From: Aequorivita sublithincola DSM 14238 | Lineage (GTDB): Bacteria; Bacteroidota; Bacteroidia; Flavobacteriales; Flavobacteriaceae | Direction: 5' to 3' | DNA length: 64,000 nucleotides | Assembly (NCBI RefSeq): GCF_000265385.1 | Contig: NC_018013.1 | Span: forward strand, 337,001-401,000 | Notes under the pieces: generated by a model | The model's database searches: none | The model's input: only the letters and a program-made list of their open reading frames with translations | Told to the model about the DNA's origin: nothing | Shown: piece by piece, positions 18,772 to 28,603 of the stretch | How positions within the stretch are numbered: position 1 is the stretch's first letter | Layout: each line of letters opens with the position of its first letter | Program-made: the position numbers and the translations under genes

Positions 18772-19578
18772 ATGCAATCAAAGGCAACAACTTTATTACA
18801 ATATTTCAAAAATTCACCCGATTTAAAAATTAATTCGGAAGCATATCCTTTTGAAAATTTTAAGTTTTCAGATGAAAAAATTACTGAAAGTGAATTTGTT
18901 TTTCCGAAGAATTCAGTCCTCGGAATGCAAGCCGAAGCATGTTTTGAAGCATATTTAAAACAATCGAAAAACTATGAATTGTTGGCTGCAAATATTCAGA
19001 TTAATGGTGAAATAGAAACTTTGGGCGAACTGGATTATATAGTTCGAAATCTCAAAACCGAAGAAATTGTTCACATAGAATTGGCCTGCAAGTTCTATTT
19101 ATACGAGCAAAACGCCGACACTTCCGAAGAAGAAAAATGGATTGGCCCCAATAGAAAAGACACGCTATTTGACAAGTTGGAAAAGCTTAAGTTGAAACAA
19201 TTTCCGTTGCTTTATAAAGACGAAACAATCCAAAAGTTGCAAACGCTCCACATCGAAATTCCAACTTCACAGCAATTATGTTTGAAAACCTTTTTATTTC
19301 TTCCGAAGAAAATGTCTGCTGAAAAATTTCCAAAGGCTTTTCACGATTGTATCGTTGGCTATTACATAAACTCAAGCCATTTTGAAAAAGATGAAACTGC
19401 TCTCTACGCAATTCCAAACAAAAAAGAATGGCTTCTACCAATTGATGAAATGAACAATTGGCACACTTTTTCAGAAACAAAACAATTGATTGAAACACAA
19501 CTAAAAATAAAAAAGTCCCCTTTAATCTATAAAAAAACGCCCCATAACATAGAGCGTTTCTTTATAATTTGGTGGTAA
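18772..19578 (+). CDS. DUF1853 family protein
   Basis: A 268-residue soluble protein. VLGMQAEACFEAYLKQSKNYELLAANIQINGEIETLGELDYIVR followed by VHIELACKFYL is the DUF1853 core; the spaced acidic residues and ELDYIV...HIELACKF resemble a PD-(D/E)xK nuclease fold, as is often suggested for the family. The biochemical role is unknown. A TAATTTTG box at 18751-18758 is a possible -7 element. Confidence 0.85.
   Translation: MQSKATTLLQYFKNSPDLKINSEAYPFENFKFSDEKITESEFVFPKNSVLGMQAEACFEAYLKQSKNYELLAANIQINGEIETLGELDYIVRNLKTEEIVHIELACKFYLYEQNADTSEEEKWIGPNRKDTLFDKLEKLKLKQFPLLYKDETIQKLQTLHIEIPTSQQLCLKTFLFLPKKMSAEKFPKAFHDCIVGYYINSSHFEKDETALYAIPNKKEWLLPIDEMNNWHTFSETKQLIETQLKIKKSPLIYKKTPHNIERFFIIWW
19531..19565. 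terminator. Probable bidirectional terminator overlapping the DUF1853 3' end
   Basis: AAACGC (19535-19540) and GCGTTT (19554-19559) form a short stem. Read on the minus strand it is followed by a T-run, placing it about 120 bases after the M28 peptidase gene; read on the plus strand it is followed by TTCTTT. It lies within the last codons of the DUF1853 gene. Confidence 0.4.
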
Positions 19579-19680
19579 ACAATTCTAAATTCAGAATTCA
19601 GAATTATTTAAAATTGAAGAAAACGAATTATAGTATTAACGTCAAACTGCTATTGCCAACTGCTACTGAACCCTGATAAC

Positions 19681-21072
19681 TCATTTCACCCCGTGCATAT
19701 CTATTAAATACATCAAGCTGGCCATAGTTGCAGCTCCAAGTTCCAACTCGCGCTTGTTTACTTGATCGAACGTATCATTTTCTGAATGGTGAATGTCAAA
19801 ATAGCGTTGTGAATCTGGTTGCAATCCAGCGAGAACAGTAATATTTTCTTTCATCGGACGAATATCTGCACCGCTATAACCTTCATCAAATAAATGAATT
19901 AAGTAAGGTCTAAAAAGTGGTTCCCAAGAGCGGATTTGTTGAGCGTTTGCAGCGTCGGTTTCAAGAGAGAATCCACGAGGTGTATAGCCGCCACTATCAC
20001 TTTCTAAAGCGAAAACGTGTTTTTCATTTTTTCGTTTGGCTTCTTCGGCATATTTTAATCCGCCGCGAAGGCCGTTTTCTTCATTCATAAATAATACAAC
20101 GCGAATGGTGTTTTTTGGCTTGTAGTTTAGCTTCTTGAATAGTCTTAAAACTTCCATACTTTGCACGCAGCCTGCGCCATCGTCTTGTGCGCCATCTGCT
20201 AAATCCCAACTGTCCAAATGGCCGCCAACTACCATAAATTTATTTGGGAATTGGCTTCCAGTAATTTCGCCAATAACATTGTAAGAAGCTACATCGTCCC
20301 AAGTTTTACAGTTTTGTTTAAAATAAAACTTAAGATTTGGCTTCAACTTTAAAAGCGTGCTAAGATATTCAGCGCCGTTGGTACTAATGGCCGCTGCAGG
20401 AATTCGTTGGTTGGCTGGAGCGTCGCCATAACTCATTGCGCCAGTATGTGGCGAATCGTCCATTTTGAGAGACAACGAACGCACCAAAACGCCTATCGCA
20501 CCATATTTAGCAGCTTGTTCCGCCCCAGAATAACGCTGATTTGAAGCGCCTCCGTAGGCAGAACCTGTATGAATTAAATCTGCTTGCATTGGTCTGTTGA
20601 AGAAAACAATTTTTCCTTCAATTTTTTCTTTGCCTAATTTTTCCAATTCTTCAAAATTCTGAACTTCCACAACTTCAGCTTTGATGCCCAAGTTTGGAGT
20701 TGGCACCGAACCACCAAGTGCGCAAATGTTTGCTATCGTTTTTTCGCCTGCATCTCCTTCTATATATGCATATTCCTTAAAACCACGAGTCCATTTTGGA
20801 ACCATTACGGGCTGTAGCCAAACTTTATCTAAACCAAGTTCTTTTAGTTCTGCTTCGGTATATTTTACGGCACTTTCGGCTTCAAAAGAACCCGAAAGTC
20901 TGCCGCCAATTTCGTTTGAAAGATAATCTAACCAATCATACGCTTTTCCATCGGTCAAGGCTGAATTATAAATCTTTTTCAGCATAATGGAATCCTGAAC
21001 GGCGTTTTGTGAAATGCTTATAGTTGAAAAAAGCAGAAAGAAAATTAAGGTAGGGATTGGAAAGTTTTTCAT
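19681..21072 (-). CDS. Secreted M28-family zinc aminopeptidase
   Basis: A 463-residue exported metallopeptidase with signal peptide MKNFPIPTLIFFLLFSTISISQ. A PA-like inserted domain is near residues 130-240. The zinc ligands lie in VVGGHLDSWD, DGAQDDGAG, NEENG (catalytic Glu), ESDSGG and HSENDTFD, the standard M28 set with two zinc ions. No C-terminal T9SS domain is present, so the enzyme is likely periplasmic. It would release N-terminal residues from peptides. Confidence 0.9.
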   Translation of the reverse strand: MKNFPIPTLIFFLLFSTISISQNAVQDSIMLKKIYNSALTDGKAYDWLDYLSNEIGGRLSGSFEAESAVKYTEAELKELGLDKVWLQPVMVPKWTRGFKEYAYIEGDAGEKTIANICALGGSVPTPNLGIKAEVVEVQNFEELEKLGKEKIEGKIVFFNRPMQADLIHTGSAYGGASNQRYSGAEQAAKYGAIGVLVRSLSLKMDDSPHTGAMSYGDAPANQRIPAAAISTNGAEYLSTLLKLKPNLKFYFKQNCKTWDDVASYNVIGEITGSQFPNKFMVVGGHLDSWDLADGAQDDGAGCVQSMEVLRLFKKLNYKPKNTIRVVLFMNEENGLRGGLKYAEEAKRKNEKHVFALESDSGGYTPRGFSLETDAANAQQIRSWEPLFRPYLIHLFDEGYSGADIRPMKENITVLAGLQPDSQRYFDIHHSENDTFDQVNKRELELGAATMASLMYLIDMHGVK

Positions 21073-21122
21073 TGAACTATTTTTAAAATGAATTGGTAAT
21101 GAATGGATTCGCGAGGACTAAA

Positions 21123-22001
21123 TTAATCATTTTTAAGTCGTTCGCGATATTCTGAAATCTTGGCTTTTATATCGTCATCCAATTCTGGTTCTTTAATGTC
21201 TTTGTATTTTTTGAGTTCTTGCAGCATAATTTCTGCGACAATAACACGAGCCGTTCTTTTATCGTCTGAAGGTATAAGATACCAAGGAGCGTTTGGTTTT
21301 GAAGTATGGTTTATCGCGTCTTCGTAACACTTTTGGTATTCGCTCCAAAGTTCGCGCTCGTCCAAATCTCCTGGAGAAAATTTCCAGTTTTTATCCGGTT
21401 TGTCCAAACGACGGAGTTGACGGTGCTTTTGTTCGTCTTTACTTAAGTTTAAAAAGAATTTGAAGATAATGGTTCCATTCTGCTGAATTGTCCTCTCAAA
21501 ATCATTGATTTGTTGAAAACGTTTGTTCCAAAATTCATCGTCAATGTCTTCTAAACTGTTTACATCTGGCAAGTTTTCACCTAAAATATAATTTGGATGA
21601 ACCCTTGTTACCAGTACGTTTTCATAATGCGTTCTATTGAAAACTCCAAATTTTCCGCGTTCGGGAAGTGCAATGTAATGTCTCCAAAGATAGTCGTGTC
21701 TTTTTTCTAAAGCTGTGGGAGTTTTGAAACTATGAACCACCACGCCACGCGCGTTAAAATCCTTAAAAACTTCACGAATTAAACTATCTTTTCCTGCAGT
21801 ATCCATTCCTTGAAGGCATACCAAAACAGCATATTTGCCGTGGGCGTATAGTGTGTCTTGAAGTTTACCCAGCTTTTTGCGGGTGTCTTCTAATTGGTCC
21901 TCAAGTTCGTCTTTTGATGCATCTAGATCCCAAGTGGTTTTTGTACCATCTATTTTCAAGTTTTCAGAAACTTTGAAATCTTCTATTTTAACTTCTTTCA
22001 T
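21123..22001 (-). CDS. Polyphosphate kinase 2 family protein (PPK2)
   Basis: A 292-residue cytosolic kinase that transfers phosphate between polyphosphate and nucleotides. Walker A is GMDTAGKDS and the lid/Walker B region is GKFGVFNRTHYENVLVTRVHP; the HYE form of the usual SWYE/SHYE motif is closest to class III PPK2, which can phosphorylate both AMP and ADP. The C-terminal APWYLIPSDDKRTARVIVAEIML is highly typical. It is flanked by unrelated minus-strand genes. Confidence 0.9.
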   Translation of the reverse strand: MKEVKIEDFKVSENLKIDGTKTTWDLDASKDELEDQLEDTRKKLGKLQDTLYAHGKYAVLVCLQGMDTAGKDSLIREVFKDFNARGVVVHSFKTPTALEKRHDYLWRHYIALPERGKFGVFNRTHYENVLVTRVHPNYILGENLPDVNSLEDIDDEFWNKRFQQINDFERTIQQNGTIIFKFFLNLSKDEQKHRQLRRLDKPDKNWKFSPGDLDERELWSEYQKCYEDAINHTSKPNAPWYLIPSDDKRTARVIVAEIMLQELKKYKDIKEPELDDDIKAKISEYRERLKND

Positions 22002-22086
22002 AATACTAATGCTAGTTTTTAAAATTAATTACGAAGCTTTTTAAGTCTGTCGAACTACTGAATACTGCCACTGAATAGTGATCACT

Positions 22087-23250
22087 TTATTTACTGGCAA
22101 ATAATTTTACGTCTTCCACGCTAATTTCTTTTCCTCCAAGAATAATCATTCGTTCTACTACATTTCGCAATTCGCGGATGTTTCCCGTCCAATCGTATTC
22201 TTGTAATAATTTTATTGCTTTGTCTGAAAAATTCTTCTTTGCTGTTCCGTGTTCGCTGGAAATTTTTTCTGAAAAATATTCTACCAACAACGGTATATCA
22301 TCACGACGGTCGTTTAATGACGGTACTTTTATAAGAATTACTGCCAGTCGATGGTACAAATCCTCCCGAAAACGACCTTCTTCTATTTCCTTTTTCAAGT
22401 TTTTATTGGTAGCGGTTATTACACGTACATCAACTTTTATGTCTTTGTCGCTCCCCACGCGTTGTACTTTGTTTTCCTGTAATGCTCGAAGTACTTTAGC
22501 TTGTGCGGAAAGGCTCATATCGCCCACTTCATCTAGAAAAATAGTTCCACCGTTTGCGGCTTCAAACTTACCCGCGCGATCTTTAATTGCTGAAGTAAAC
22601 GCACCTTTTACGTGACCAAAAAGTTCGCTTTCAATCAACTCGCTTGGTATTGCGGCGCAGTTTACTTCTATCATTGGGCCGTTGCTGCGCTCGCTTTTTT
22701 GATGAAGCCAATGTGCCACTAATTCTTTTCCAGTTCCGTTGGGACCCGTAATCAAAACGCGGGCTTCGGTGGGCGCCACTTTTTCAATCATATCTTTTAT
22801 CTTCTCTATTTCCAAAGACTCGCCTACCATTTCGTAGTTTTTGGAAACCTTCTTTTTAAGACGTGTGTTTTCAACAACCAACTCTTTCCGGTCTAAAGCA
22901 ATACGGACGGTATTGAGTAAACGATTTAAATCTGGCGGTTTTGAAATATAATCAAAAGCGCCCATACGCATTGTGTTTACTGCAGTATCAAGATCTCCGT
23001 GGCCAGAAATCATAACCATTGGTATTTCAGGTTTTATCTTTTTTGTGGCTTCCAAAACTTCCACACCGTCCATTTTTGGCATTTTGATATCACAAAGCAC
23101 AAGATCGAAATCTTCGTTTTTTATTATCTCCATACCAGCAAGACCGTCTTCAGCTTCAAAAACTTCGTAACCTTGGTTTTCTTCGGTAAGAATTTTTACC
23201 AAAACCCTTCTAATGGCTGCTTCGTCTTCTATAATAAGTATTCTATACAT
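22087..23250 (-). CDS. Sigma-54 type response regulator lacking the DNA-binding domain
   Basis: A 387-residue receiver-AAA+ protein. The receiver has the phosphoacceptor D54 (CDIKMPKMDG) and K104. The AAA+ domain has Walker A GPNGTGKE (169-176) and Walker B GTIFLDEVG (235-243). The loop that contacts sigma-54, normally GAFTGA, here reads GAFTSA (216-221), and the protein ends soon after the AAA+ domain with no Fis-type helix-turn-helix. It may activate sigma-54 from solution or through protein contacts. It starts one base after the DUF6268 gene stop, so the two are co-transcribed. Confidence 0.88.
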   Translation of the reverse strand: MYRILIIEDEAAIRRVLVKILTEENQGYEVFEAEDGLAGMEIIKNEDFDLVLCDIKMPKMDGVEVLEATKKIKPEIPMVMISGHGDLDTAVNTMRMGAFDYISKPPDLNRLLNTVRIALDRKELVVENTRLKKKVSKNYEMVGESLEIEKIKDMIEKVAPTEARVLITGPNGTGKELVAHWLHQKSERSNGPMIEVNCAAIPSELIESELFGHVKGAFTSAIKDRAGKFEAANGGTIFLDEVGDMSLSAQAKVLRALQENKVQRVGSDKDIKVDVRVITATNKNLKKEIEEGRFREDLYHRLAVILIKVPSLNDRRDDIPLLVEYFSEKISSEHGTAKKNFSDKAIKLLQEYDWTGNIRELRNVVERMIILGGKEISVEDVKLFASK

Positions 23251-24177
23251 TTAATATTTGAATTTTAATCCTGCTCTAAAATAAGGCGAATTTTCGGTAT
23301 TTATCTTATAAACCTTGTTACCATCGCCATCTTCCAAACGAAAATCTGTATAAACAGAATGTGCGGCATAACCATAAAACAACAAATGTTTGGTGAAAAA
23401 ATGTTCGTAACCAAGACCCACCAACCCTAAAGTCATTTGGATGCTTTCTGCTACAGTACCATCTTCACCTTGATCTATAAGAGGCACAAAGTTTTGATGC
23501 AAGTTTGCATAAATATTGTCCAACGTGGCAAAAGCTTGAATTGCATCTTTATGCCCATCATTTAAATAATGCCTAATATTTGTTTTTGGAACCCCAAGGG
23601 TATACGTCCAATTGGGATGAAATTCTTTATAATAATTTATAAGCGGCAATGGGTAATTTCTTCCTGGAGTAGTGGAATAAGTAAGTCCCACAATTAAGCG
23701 ATATGGTTTTTTGCCTTCTTCAGGATCTTTCTTTTTATCTTTAATGGCGTATGCTCCTACTTCATAAATATAATCATCGGTCTCTAAACTGCCATCAAAA
23801 TCACTTTGAATTTTAATACCTGCCTTACCGCCAAAACGCCAGTCTTCAGTTTGCATCCACGTGTAGCCAACGTAAGCATCCATTTGCTGTGTTGAAGTTA
23901 CCAAATTATTACCAAAAGAAATTACATCTAAATCATCCTTAATACTGATATCCACATAGCGATATTCAAAACCTACTACAAAGAAATTTTTCTTCTCTTT
24001 ATTAATAGGAATAGGTGCCTGCACCAAGGCACGATAGCGATTTATAGAGTTGTCCGATTTTGAAAACGGAAGATTGAGATATTCTATACGCGCCAAATCT
24101 GTAGTTTGCGCAGACATGCCTAATGCAAAAAGCAAAAGTAACGATGTTAAAAAAACACTTCTTTTCATATTTTTCAT
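23251..24177 (-). CDS. DUF6268-like outer-membrane beta-barrel protein
   Basis: A 308-residue protein with a signal peptide (MKNMKRSVFLTSLLLLFALGMSAQ) and alternating aromatic-polar strands ending in the YFRAGLKFKY pattern of an outer-membrane barrel. It matches the general form of DUF6268 proteins. It abuts the sigma-54-like regulator directly (no intergenic gap), which ties the two together in one transcript. The function is unknown; a porin or envelope structural role is plausible. Confidence 0.75.
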   Translation of the reverse strand: MKNMKRSVFLTSLLLLFALGMSAQTTDLARIEYLNLPFSKSDNSINRYRALVQAPIPINKEKKNFFVVGFEYRYVDISIKDDLDVISFGNNLVTSTQQMDAYVGYTWMQTEDWRFGGKAGIKIQSDFDGSLETDDYIYEVGAYAIKDKKKDPEEGKKPYRLIVGLTYSTTPGRNYPLPLINYYKEFHPNWTYTLGVPKTNIRHYLNDGHKDAIQAFATLDNIYANLHQNFVPLIDQGEDGTVAESIQMTLGLVGLGYEHFFTKHLLFYGYAAHSVYTDFRLEDGDGNKVYKINTENSPYFRAGLKFKY

Positions 24178-24232
24178 TTTTTTTTAGATGTAATAAGCCG
24201 AATTCATAGCTTTAATCGGCATTGCAATTCCT

Positions 24233-25540
24233 TTAATATTTAAGCCATTTAAAAATTTCCTTATAGGTTGGTTTTTTGCCGTACATTAATATTCCTACGC
24301 GATAGATTTTGGCAGCAAACCACACCATTCCTATAAAAGTTCCAAAGAGAATTACTACCGAAACAATCTGTTGCCATATAGGTACACCAAAAGGAATACG
24401 CATTAACATTACAACAGGCGAAGTAAATGGAATATACGAGAATACCTGTGAAACGGTTCCGTGCGGATTATCCATAACTGTAAAAAAGCCTACATAAACT
24501 GCTAGAATGAGTGGCGTTAAAATAGGCATCATAAATTGTTGCGTGTCTGTTTCGCTATCAACGGCGGCGCCAACTGAAGCGTATAAAGATGCGTACAGCA
24601 AATAACCACCGACAAAGAAAAGGATAAACATTATAATTAAATTTGCGATTGGTAGATTGTTTATTTCCAACATAACATCTTGTAAAAGCTGTTGTGTGCC
24701 GCCATCTATACTATTTTCTATAACCTGCTGTGATGGAGAAGCCGCGGCGGGATCAATCCCAAAAATGGTGGTCACGGTGGTCATCAAAACCAATATTAAA
24801 ACTATCCAAACCAAAACCTGTGAAATCCCTGCCAAAGTGGTTCCGAATATTTTCCCCAAAAGCAAAACTCGCGGTTTTACCGATGAAATGATAACTTCAA
24901 TAACTCTGCTAGTTTTTTCTTCAATCACACTTCGCATTATCATATTGCCATAAATAATGATAAACATAAAAAGCAAATAACCCGCTGCAGCTCCAAATAC
25001 AAGTTTCAGACCAGAACCTAATTTTGAGGTTTCCTTTCCTTTAAATGTTTCTTGATTGGCACTTATGTTTATGTGAAGGTTCTTAATTGTTTCAGAATCT
25101 ATTCCAGCTTCTTTCAGCTTTAATGTATTCACTCTACTTTCCAACATTCTATTGATGTCACTCATCATTGAAAGCGATGGTGAATCTTCGGAATAAAAAG
25201 TAATTTTCTTTGAAAGATCTTCTAAATTTTCCGTTTTCGGAATGTATAATAATCCATAAAACTCATTGGTTTCCGCTTCCTTTTTTGCCTCATCCAAAGA
25301 AACATTTTGCAACATTTTGTACTGCGTATGTGGGGAACTTTTGAATTGATCTGCAAACAATCCACTTTCGTCCATTACCGAAATTGCACGAACCGTATCG
25401 CTATTCAAGCTTGATAAGTAAGCCACTAGCGCAAAAATTCCTGCAAAAATAAAGGGTGTTAAAAACGTCATTATAATGAACGACTTGTTGCGGACTTTAG
25501 TAAGGTATTCCCTTTTTATGATAAGCGGAAGATGGTTCAT
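24233..25540 (-). CDS. ABC-2 type permease (NatB-like)
   Basis: A 435-residue membrane protein with one N-terminal helix (about 21-43), a large periplasmic loop (about 44-175) and about five C-terminal helices. The block SVIEEKTSRVIEVIISSVKPRVLLLGKIFG is diagnostic of ABC-2/NatB permeases. It begins 6 bases after the ATPase gene. In Bacillus NatAB exports sodium; the substrate here is not known. Confidence 0.9.
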   Translation of the reverse strand: MNHLPLIIKREYLTKVRNKSFIIMTFLTPFIFAGIFALVAYLSSLNSDTVRAISVMDESGLFADQFKSSPHTQYKMLQNVSLDEAKKEAETNEFYGLLYIPKTENLEDLSKKITFYSEDSPSLSMMSDINRMLESRVNTLKLKEAGIDSETIKNLHINISANQETFKGKETSKLGSGLKLVFGAAAGYLLFMFIIIYGNMIMRSVIEEKTSRVIEVIISSVKPRVLLLGKIFGTTLAGISQVLVWIVLILVLMTTVTTIFGIDPAAASPSQQVIENSIDGGTQQLLQDVMLEINNLPIANLIIMFILFFVGGYLLYASLYASVGAAVDSETDTQQFMMPILTPLILAVYVGFFTVMDNPHGTVSQVFSYIPFTSPVVMLMRIPFGVPIWQQIVSVVILFGTFIGMVWFAAKIYRVGILMYGKKPTYKEIFKWLKY

Positions 25541-25546
25541 CGTGAT

Positions 25547-26473
25547 TTAATTTTTTTGGATGGTTTCAATAAATATGTCGCTTGCAGATGGAATTACCTC
25601 CACAAAATGAGTTAGCTGCCCTTGCGAGGTCAAATAGCTTACAAAGTCGTTCGTTGAAACAGAATCTGGTACTTTTACTTTATACTGAAGTTCGTCGTTT
25701 ATACTTTTGAAGGTTGCCGGAAAAATTTCAAACTGCTCCTTCAATAAAGCAGAGGTTGCCGCATGATTTGGCGTTATCAAACCAATTTCGAACATATTGC
25801 TTCGGTATTGGCGTTTTATATCTATCAATTTTCCGTCCAATATTTTGTTGGATTTATGAATTAGCGCAATGTGGTCGCACATTTCCTCTACAGATTCCAT
25901 TCTATGAGTTGAGAAAATAACCGTTGCACCTTCATCACGAAGTTTTAGAATTTCATCTTTTATAAGGTTGGCGTTTATAGGATCAAAACCGCTGAAGGGT
26001 TCATCAAAAATTAGCAATTTTGGATTGTGAAGCACAGTAACCACAAACTGAATTTTCTGCGCCATCCCTTTAGAAAGCTCCTGAATTTTCTTGTCCCACC
26101 AATCTCCAATTTCCAAACGGTCAAACCAATATTTAAGCCGCGCTTTTGCTTCTTGTTTTGTAAGACCTTTTAGTTGCGCCAAGTAAAGTGCCTGCTCTCC
26201 TACTTTCATAGTTTTGTAGAGTCCGCGTTCTTCGGGTAAATATCCTATATATTGAATGTGATGCGGCTGAAGCGGTTCGCCATCCAAAATAATCGAGCCA
26301 GAATCGGGCATTGTTATTTGATTGATGATTCGGATTAAGGTCGTTTTTCCAGCGCCATTTGGCCCCAATAGTCCAAAAATGCTTCCTTTTTCTACTTCTA
26401 TGGAAACGTTATTAAGCGCTGTATAATCACCGTAGACTTTGGAAACATTGTTAACCACTAAAAGTTTTTCCAT
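25547..26473 (-). CDS. ABC transporter ATP-binding protein (NatA-like)
   Basis: A 308-residue ATPase. I take ATG at 26473 because the family's opening MEKLLVVNNVSKVYGDYTALNNVS begins there; the frame is open further upstream but that part is not ABC-like. Walker A is GPNGAGKTT, the signature LSKGMAQKIQ, Walker B LLIFDEPFSGFDP, and the H-loop FSTHRMESVE. The roughly 80-residue C-terminal extension is common in NatA/DrrA-type subunits. It pairs with the permease that follows. Confidence 0.92.
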   Translation of the reverse strand: MEKLLVVNNVSKVYGDYTALNNVSIEVEKGSIFGLLGPNGAGKTTLIRIINQITMPDSGSIILDGEPLQPHHIQYIGYLPEERGLYKTMKVGEQALYLAQLKGLTKQEAKARLKYWFDRLEIGDWWDKKIQELSKGMAQKIQFVVTVLHNPKLLIFDEPFSGFDPINANLIKDEILKLRDEGATVIFSTHRMESVEEMCDHIALIHKSNKILDGKLIDIKRQYRSNMFEIGLITPNHAATSALLKEQFEIFPATFKSINDELQYKVKVPDSVSTNDFVSYLTSQGQLTHFVEVIPSASDIFIETIQKN

Positions 26474-26812
26474 AAATTTTGTTTGAAGTATGTAAATATA
26501 TTGATTTGATAGGCGTGCTAGTGGAAAGAGGGCAAGATTTATGATTTTTTTAGAGAAAAGAAGAAAGAGGAAAGAAAAAAGACGGATGACGGGTGATGGA
26601 TGATAGAAGACAGAAATCGTTGACAGTTGATAAAACAAAAAAAACTTTGAAAACTGGTGCGTATTCCCCCTTTGGGTTTAGGGATAAAAGCAAAACCCAC
26701 CCAAGAAATTAATCTTGGGTGGGAAAAAAAATTGCTATGAAAAAGAAAAATTACCGCTTCTAAAGCGAAGCGACAATTCAAATATATGCATAATAATTAA
26801 TTTAACGTTTGC
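26474..26812. other. Intergenic region between the NatA-like and dnaJ genes
   Basis: Non-coding. It holds the dnaJ terminator (26696-26723), a purine-rich stretch near 26550-26640, and the leader of the NatA-like gene. The frame open through 26474-26638 on the minus strand is compositionally simple and unlikely to be coding. Nothing else is recognised. Confidence 0.5.
26691..26723 (-). terminator. Intrinsic terminator downstream of dnaJ
   Basis: CCCACCCAAG (26696-26705) and CTTGGGTGGG (26714-26723) form a perfect 10-bp GC-rich stem with an 8-nt loop. On the minus strand the stem is followed by a TTTTG-TTTT run. It lies about 90 bases past the dnaJ stop codon. Confidence 0.75.
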
Positions 26813-27934
26813 TTAAGAGAACATATCTTTAACTTTTTCAAAAAATGACTTGTCTTCTTTTTCAGGTTTCGGCTGAAAGTGGTCGTCGTCACTCATTTTT
26901 TCGAAAAATTCTCTCTGTTCTTTTGAAAGGGATTTAGGAGTCCAAACATTTACATGAACCAGCAAATCACCATTTCCATACCCATTAATGCTAGGAATTC
27001 CTTTGTTGCGAAGTCTTAAAATTTTTCCGCTTTGAGCGCCATTTTCAATTTTAATGCGAACTTTTCCTGTAACAGTTTCTATTTCCTTCGAAGTTCCTAG
27101 CACCGCTTCAGATATGCTTATGTATAAATCATAATGAAGATTATCGCCTTCACGCTGAAGTGTTTCGTGTGGTTTCTCTTCAATGGCTACCAAGAGATCT
27201 CCAGGAATTCCGTTGCCTGGCGCATCGTTTCCTTTTCCAGAAACTTTAAGCTGCATACCATCCACAACGCCCGCTGGAATTTTGATTGAAACGGTTTCTT
27301 CGCTAACCAACATTCCTTCAGCATCTGCGTTTGCAGGTTTTGAATCTACAATCTGACCCAATCCACCACACGCACTACACGTGGCCGAAGTTTGCATACG
27401 CCCTAAAATTGTATTCTGAATTCGGGTTACTTGTCCGTGTCCATTACAAGTAGAACAGGTTTTATAAGTAGTTCCTTGGGCAAGTTTTTTACGTTTTACT
27501 TTTATCTTTTTATCTACGCCATTGGCTATTTCTTCCAAAGAAAGTTGCACGCGAATACGCAAGTTGCTTCCCTTTACAGTTCTGCGTCCTCCGCCTCCAC
27601 CGAAGCCTCCTCCGCCAAAGCCGCCACCAAAAGCACCTCCAAAAATATCTCCAAACTGGCTGAAAATGTCGTCCATGTTCATTCCGCCGCCGCCGCCAAA
27701 ACCACCGCCACCATCAAAAGCACGATGACCAAATTGGTCATAACGAGAACGTTTATTTGGGTCGCTGAGCACTTCATAAGCCTCCGCCGCCTTTTTAAAC
27801 ATCCCTTCAGCTTCGTGGTCGCCCGGGTTTTTATCTGGGTGATATTGAATCGCCTTTTTTCGGTATGCCTTTTTTATTTCGGCTGCCGAAGCGCTTTTAG
27901 AGATTTCTAAAATTTCGTAATAATCTTCCTTCAT
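26813..27934 (-). CDS. dnaJ: Chaperone DnaJ with reduced zinc domain
   Basis: A 373-residue J-protein: J-domain with HPD (about residues 32-34), a Gly/Phe-rich linker, a zinc region, then the two beta-barrel substrate-binding domains. It delivers unfolded proteins to DnaK and stimulates its ATPase. Only two of the usual four CxxCxGxG motifs are present (CSTCNGHG and CSACGGLG), so one zinc site is expected rather than two, a form I associate with Flavobacteriaceae. It follows grpE by 3 bases. Confidence 0.93.
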   Translation of the reverse strand: MKEDYYEILEISKSASAAEIKKAYRKKAIQYHPDKNPGDHEAEGMFKKAAEAYEVLSDPNKRSRYDQFGHRAFDGGGGFGGGGGMNMDDIFSQFGDIFGGAFGGGFGGGGFGGGGGRRTVKGSNLRIRVQLSLEEIANGVDKKIKVKRKKLAQGTTYKTCSTCNGHGQVTRIQNTILGRMQTSATCSACGGLGQIVDSKPANADAEGMLVSEETVSIKIPAGVVDGMQLKVSGKGNDAPGNGIPGDLLVAIEEKPHETLQREGDNLHYDLYISISEAVLGTSKEIETVTGKVRIKIENGAQSGKILRLRNKGIPSINGYGNGDLLVHVNVWTPKSLSKEQREFFEKMSDDDHFQPKPEKEDKSFFEKVKDMFS

Positions 27935-27937
27935 ATT

Positions 27938-28483
27938 TTATTGTCCTATAACCACTTTTGGATAGCGGATTATTTTGTCGCCTAGAGTATATCCTTTTTC
28001 AACAACGTCTATAATTTTACCTTTTAGTTTCTTCTCAGGAGCTGGAATTTGTGTGATGGCTTCGTGCGAATCTGCATCAAAAGTATCACCAGGTTTAACC
28101 TCCATTAATTGCAATCCCTTTGCTTTAAGGGTTTCGCGTAATTTATTATTGATTAGCTCCACTCCTTTAAAGTGATTGTCGCCTTCCATTTTATCAATTT
28201 CCTTCAAGGCGCGTTCAAAATCGTCCAGAATTGGTAACATGGAAACCACGACATCTTCTCCAGCGGTTTTAAACATTTCCATGCGCTCGCGAGAAGTACG
28301 TTTTTTATAGTTTTCAAATTCAGCGAAAAGACGCAAATAGCGATCTTTTTCGCGTTCAAATTCGTTTTGCAATTCAGAAAGGGCGTCGGTTACGTTTTCT
28401 TCAGCAATTTCTTGTTCGTTTATTTCTGCATTTTCAAAGCCTTCATCTTGGAAGTTTTCTTCGAATTTATCGTTTTTGCTCAT
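27938..28483 (-). CDS. grpE: Nucleotide exchange factor GrpE
   Basis: A 181-residue GrpE. ATG at 28483 (MSKNDKFEEN) is preferred to the open extension at 28531, because known GrpE proteins start with such acidic, disordered tails. Residues 40-90 form the long coiled coil (RYLRLFAEFENYKKRTSRERMEMF), and the C-terminal beta domain ends with DKIIRYPKVVIG. It promotes ADP release from DnaK. It forms an operon with dnaJ. Confidence 0.95.
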   Translation of the reverse strand: MSKNDKFEENFQDEGFENAEINEQEIAEENVTDALSELQNEFEREKDRYLRLFAEFENYKKRTSRERMEMFKTAGEDVVVSMLPILDDFERALKEIDKMEGDNHFKGVELINNKLRETLKAKGLQLMEVKPGDTFDADSHEAITQIPAPEKKLKGKIIDVVEKGYTLGDKIIRYPKVVIGQ

Positions 28484-28603
28484 AATAGCGTTTCTTTCAA
28501 TTTTTTCTGAAGGGAGCAAAAGTACTGCCATTTGTGCTAAATTGTCAAAATGTCACAGGGTTTAATTTAATAATTCTTTAAGAGTATTTATTTTGTTAAC
28601 GCC

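Noticed and set aside
22178..22615. 145-codon open frame antisense to the sigma-54-type regulator
   Set aside because: It is Ser/Thr-rich shadow coding with no independent signal.
26474..26638. N-terminal extension of the NatA-like ATPase frame
   Set aside because: Low-complexity, hydrophobic and not ABC-like; the family N-terminus fits ATG at 26473.
27431..27910. 159-codon open frame antisense to dnaJ
   Set aside because: It is a mirror of the Gly-rich dnaJ region with Ala/Ser/Pro-rich composition.
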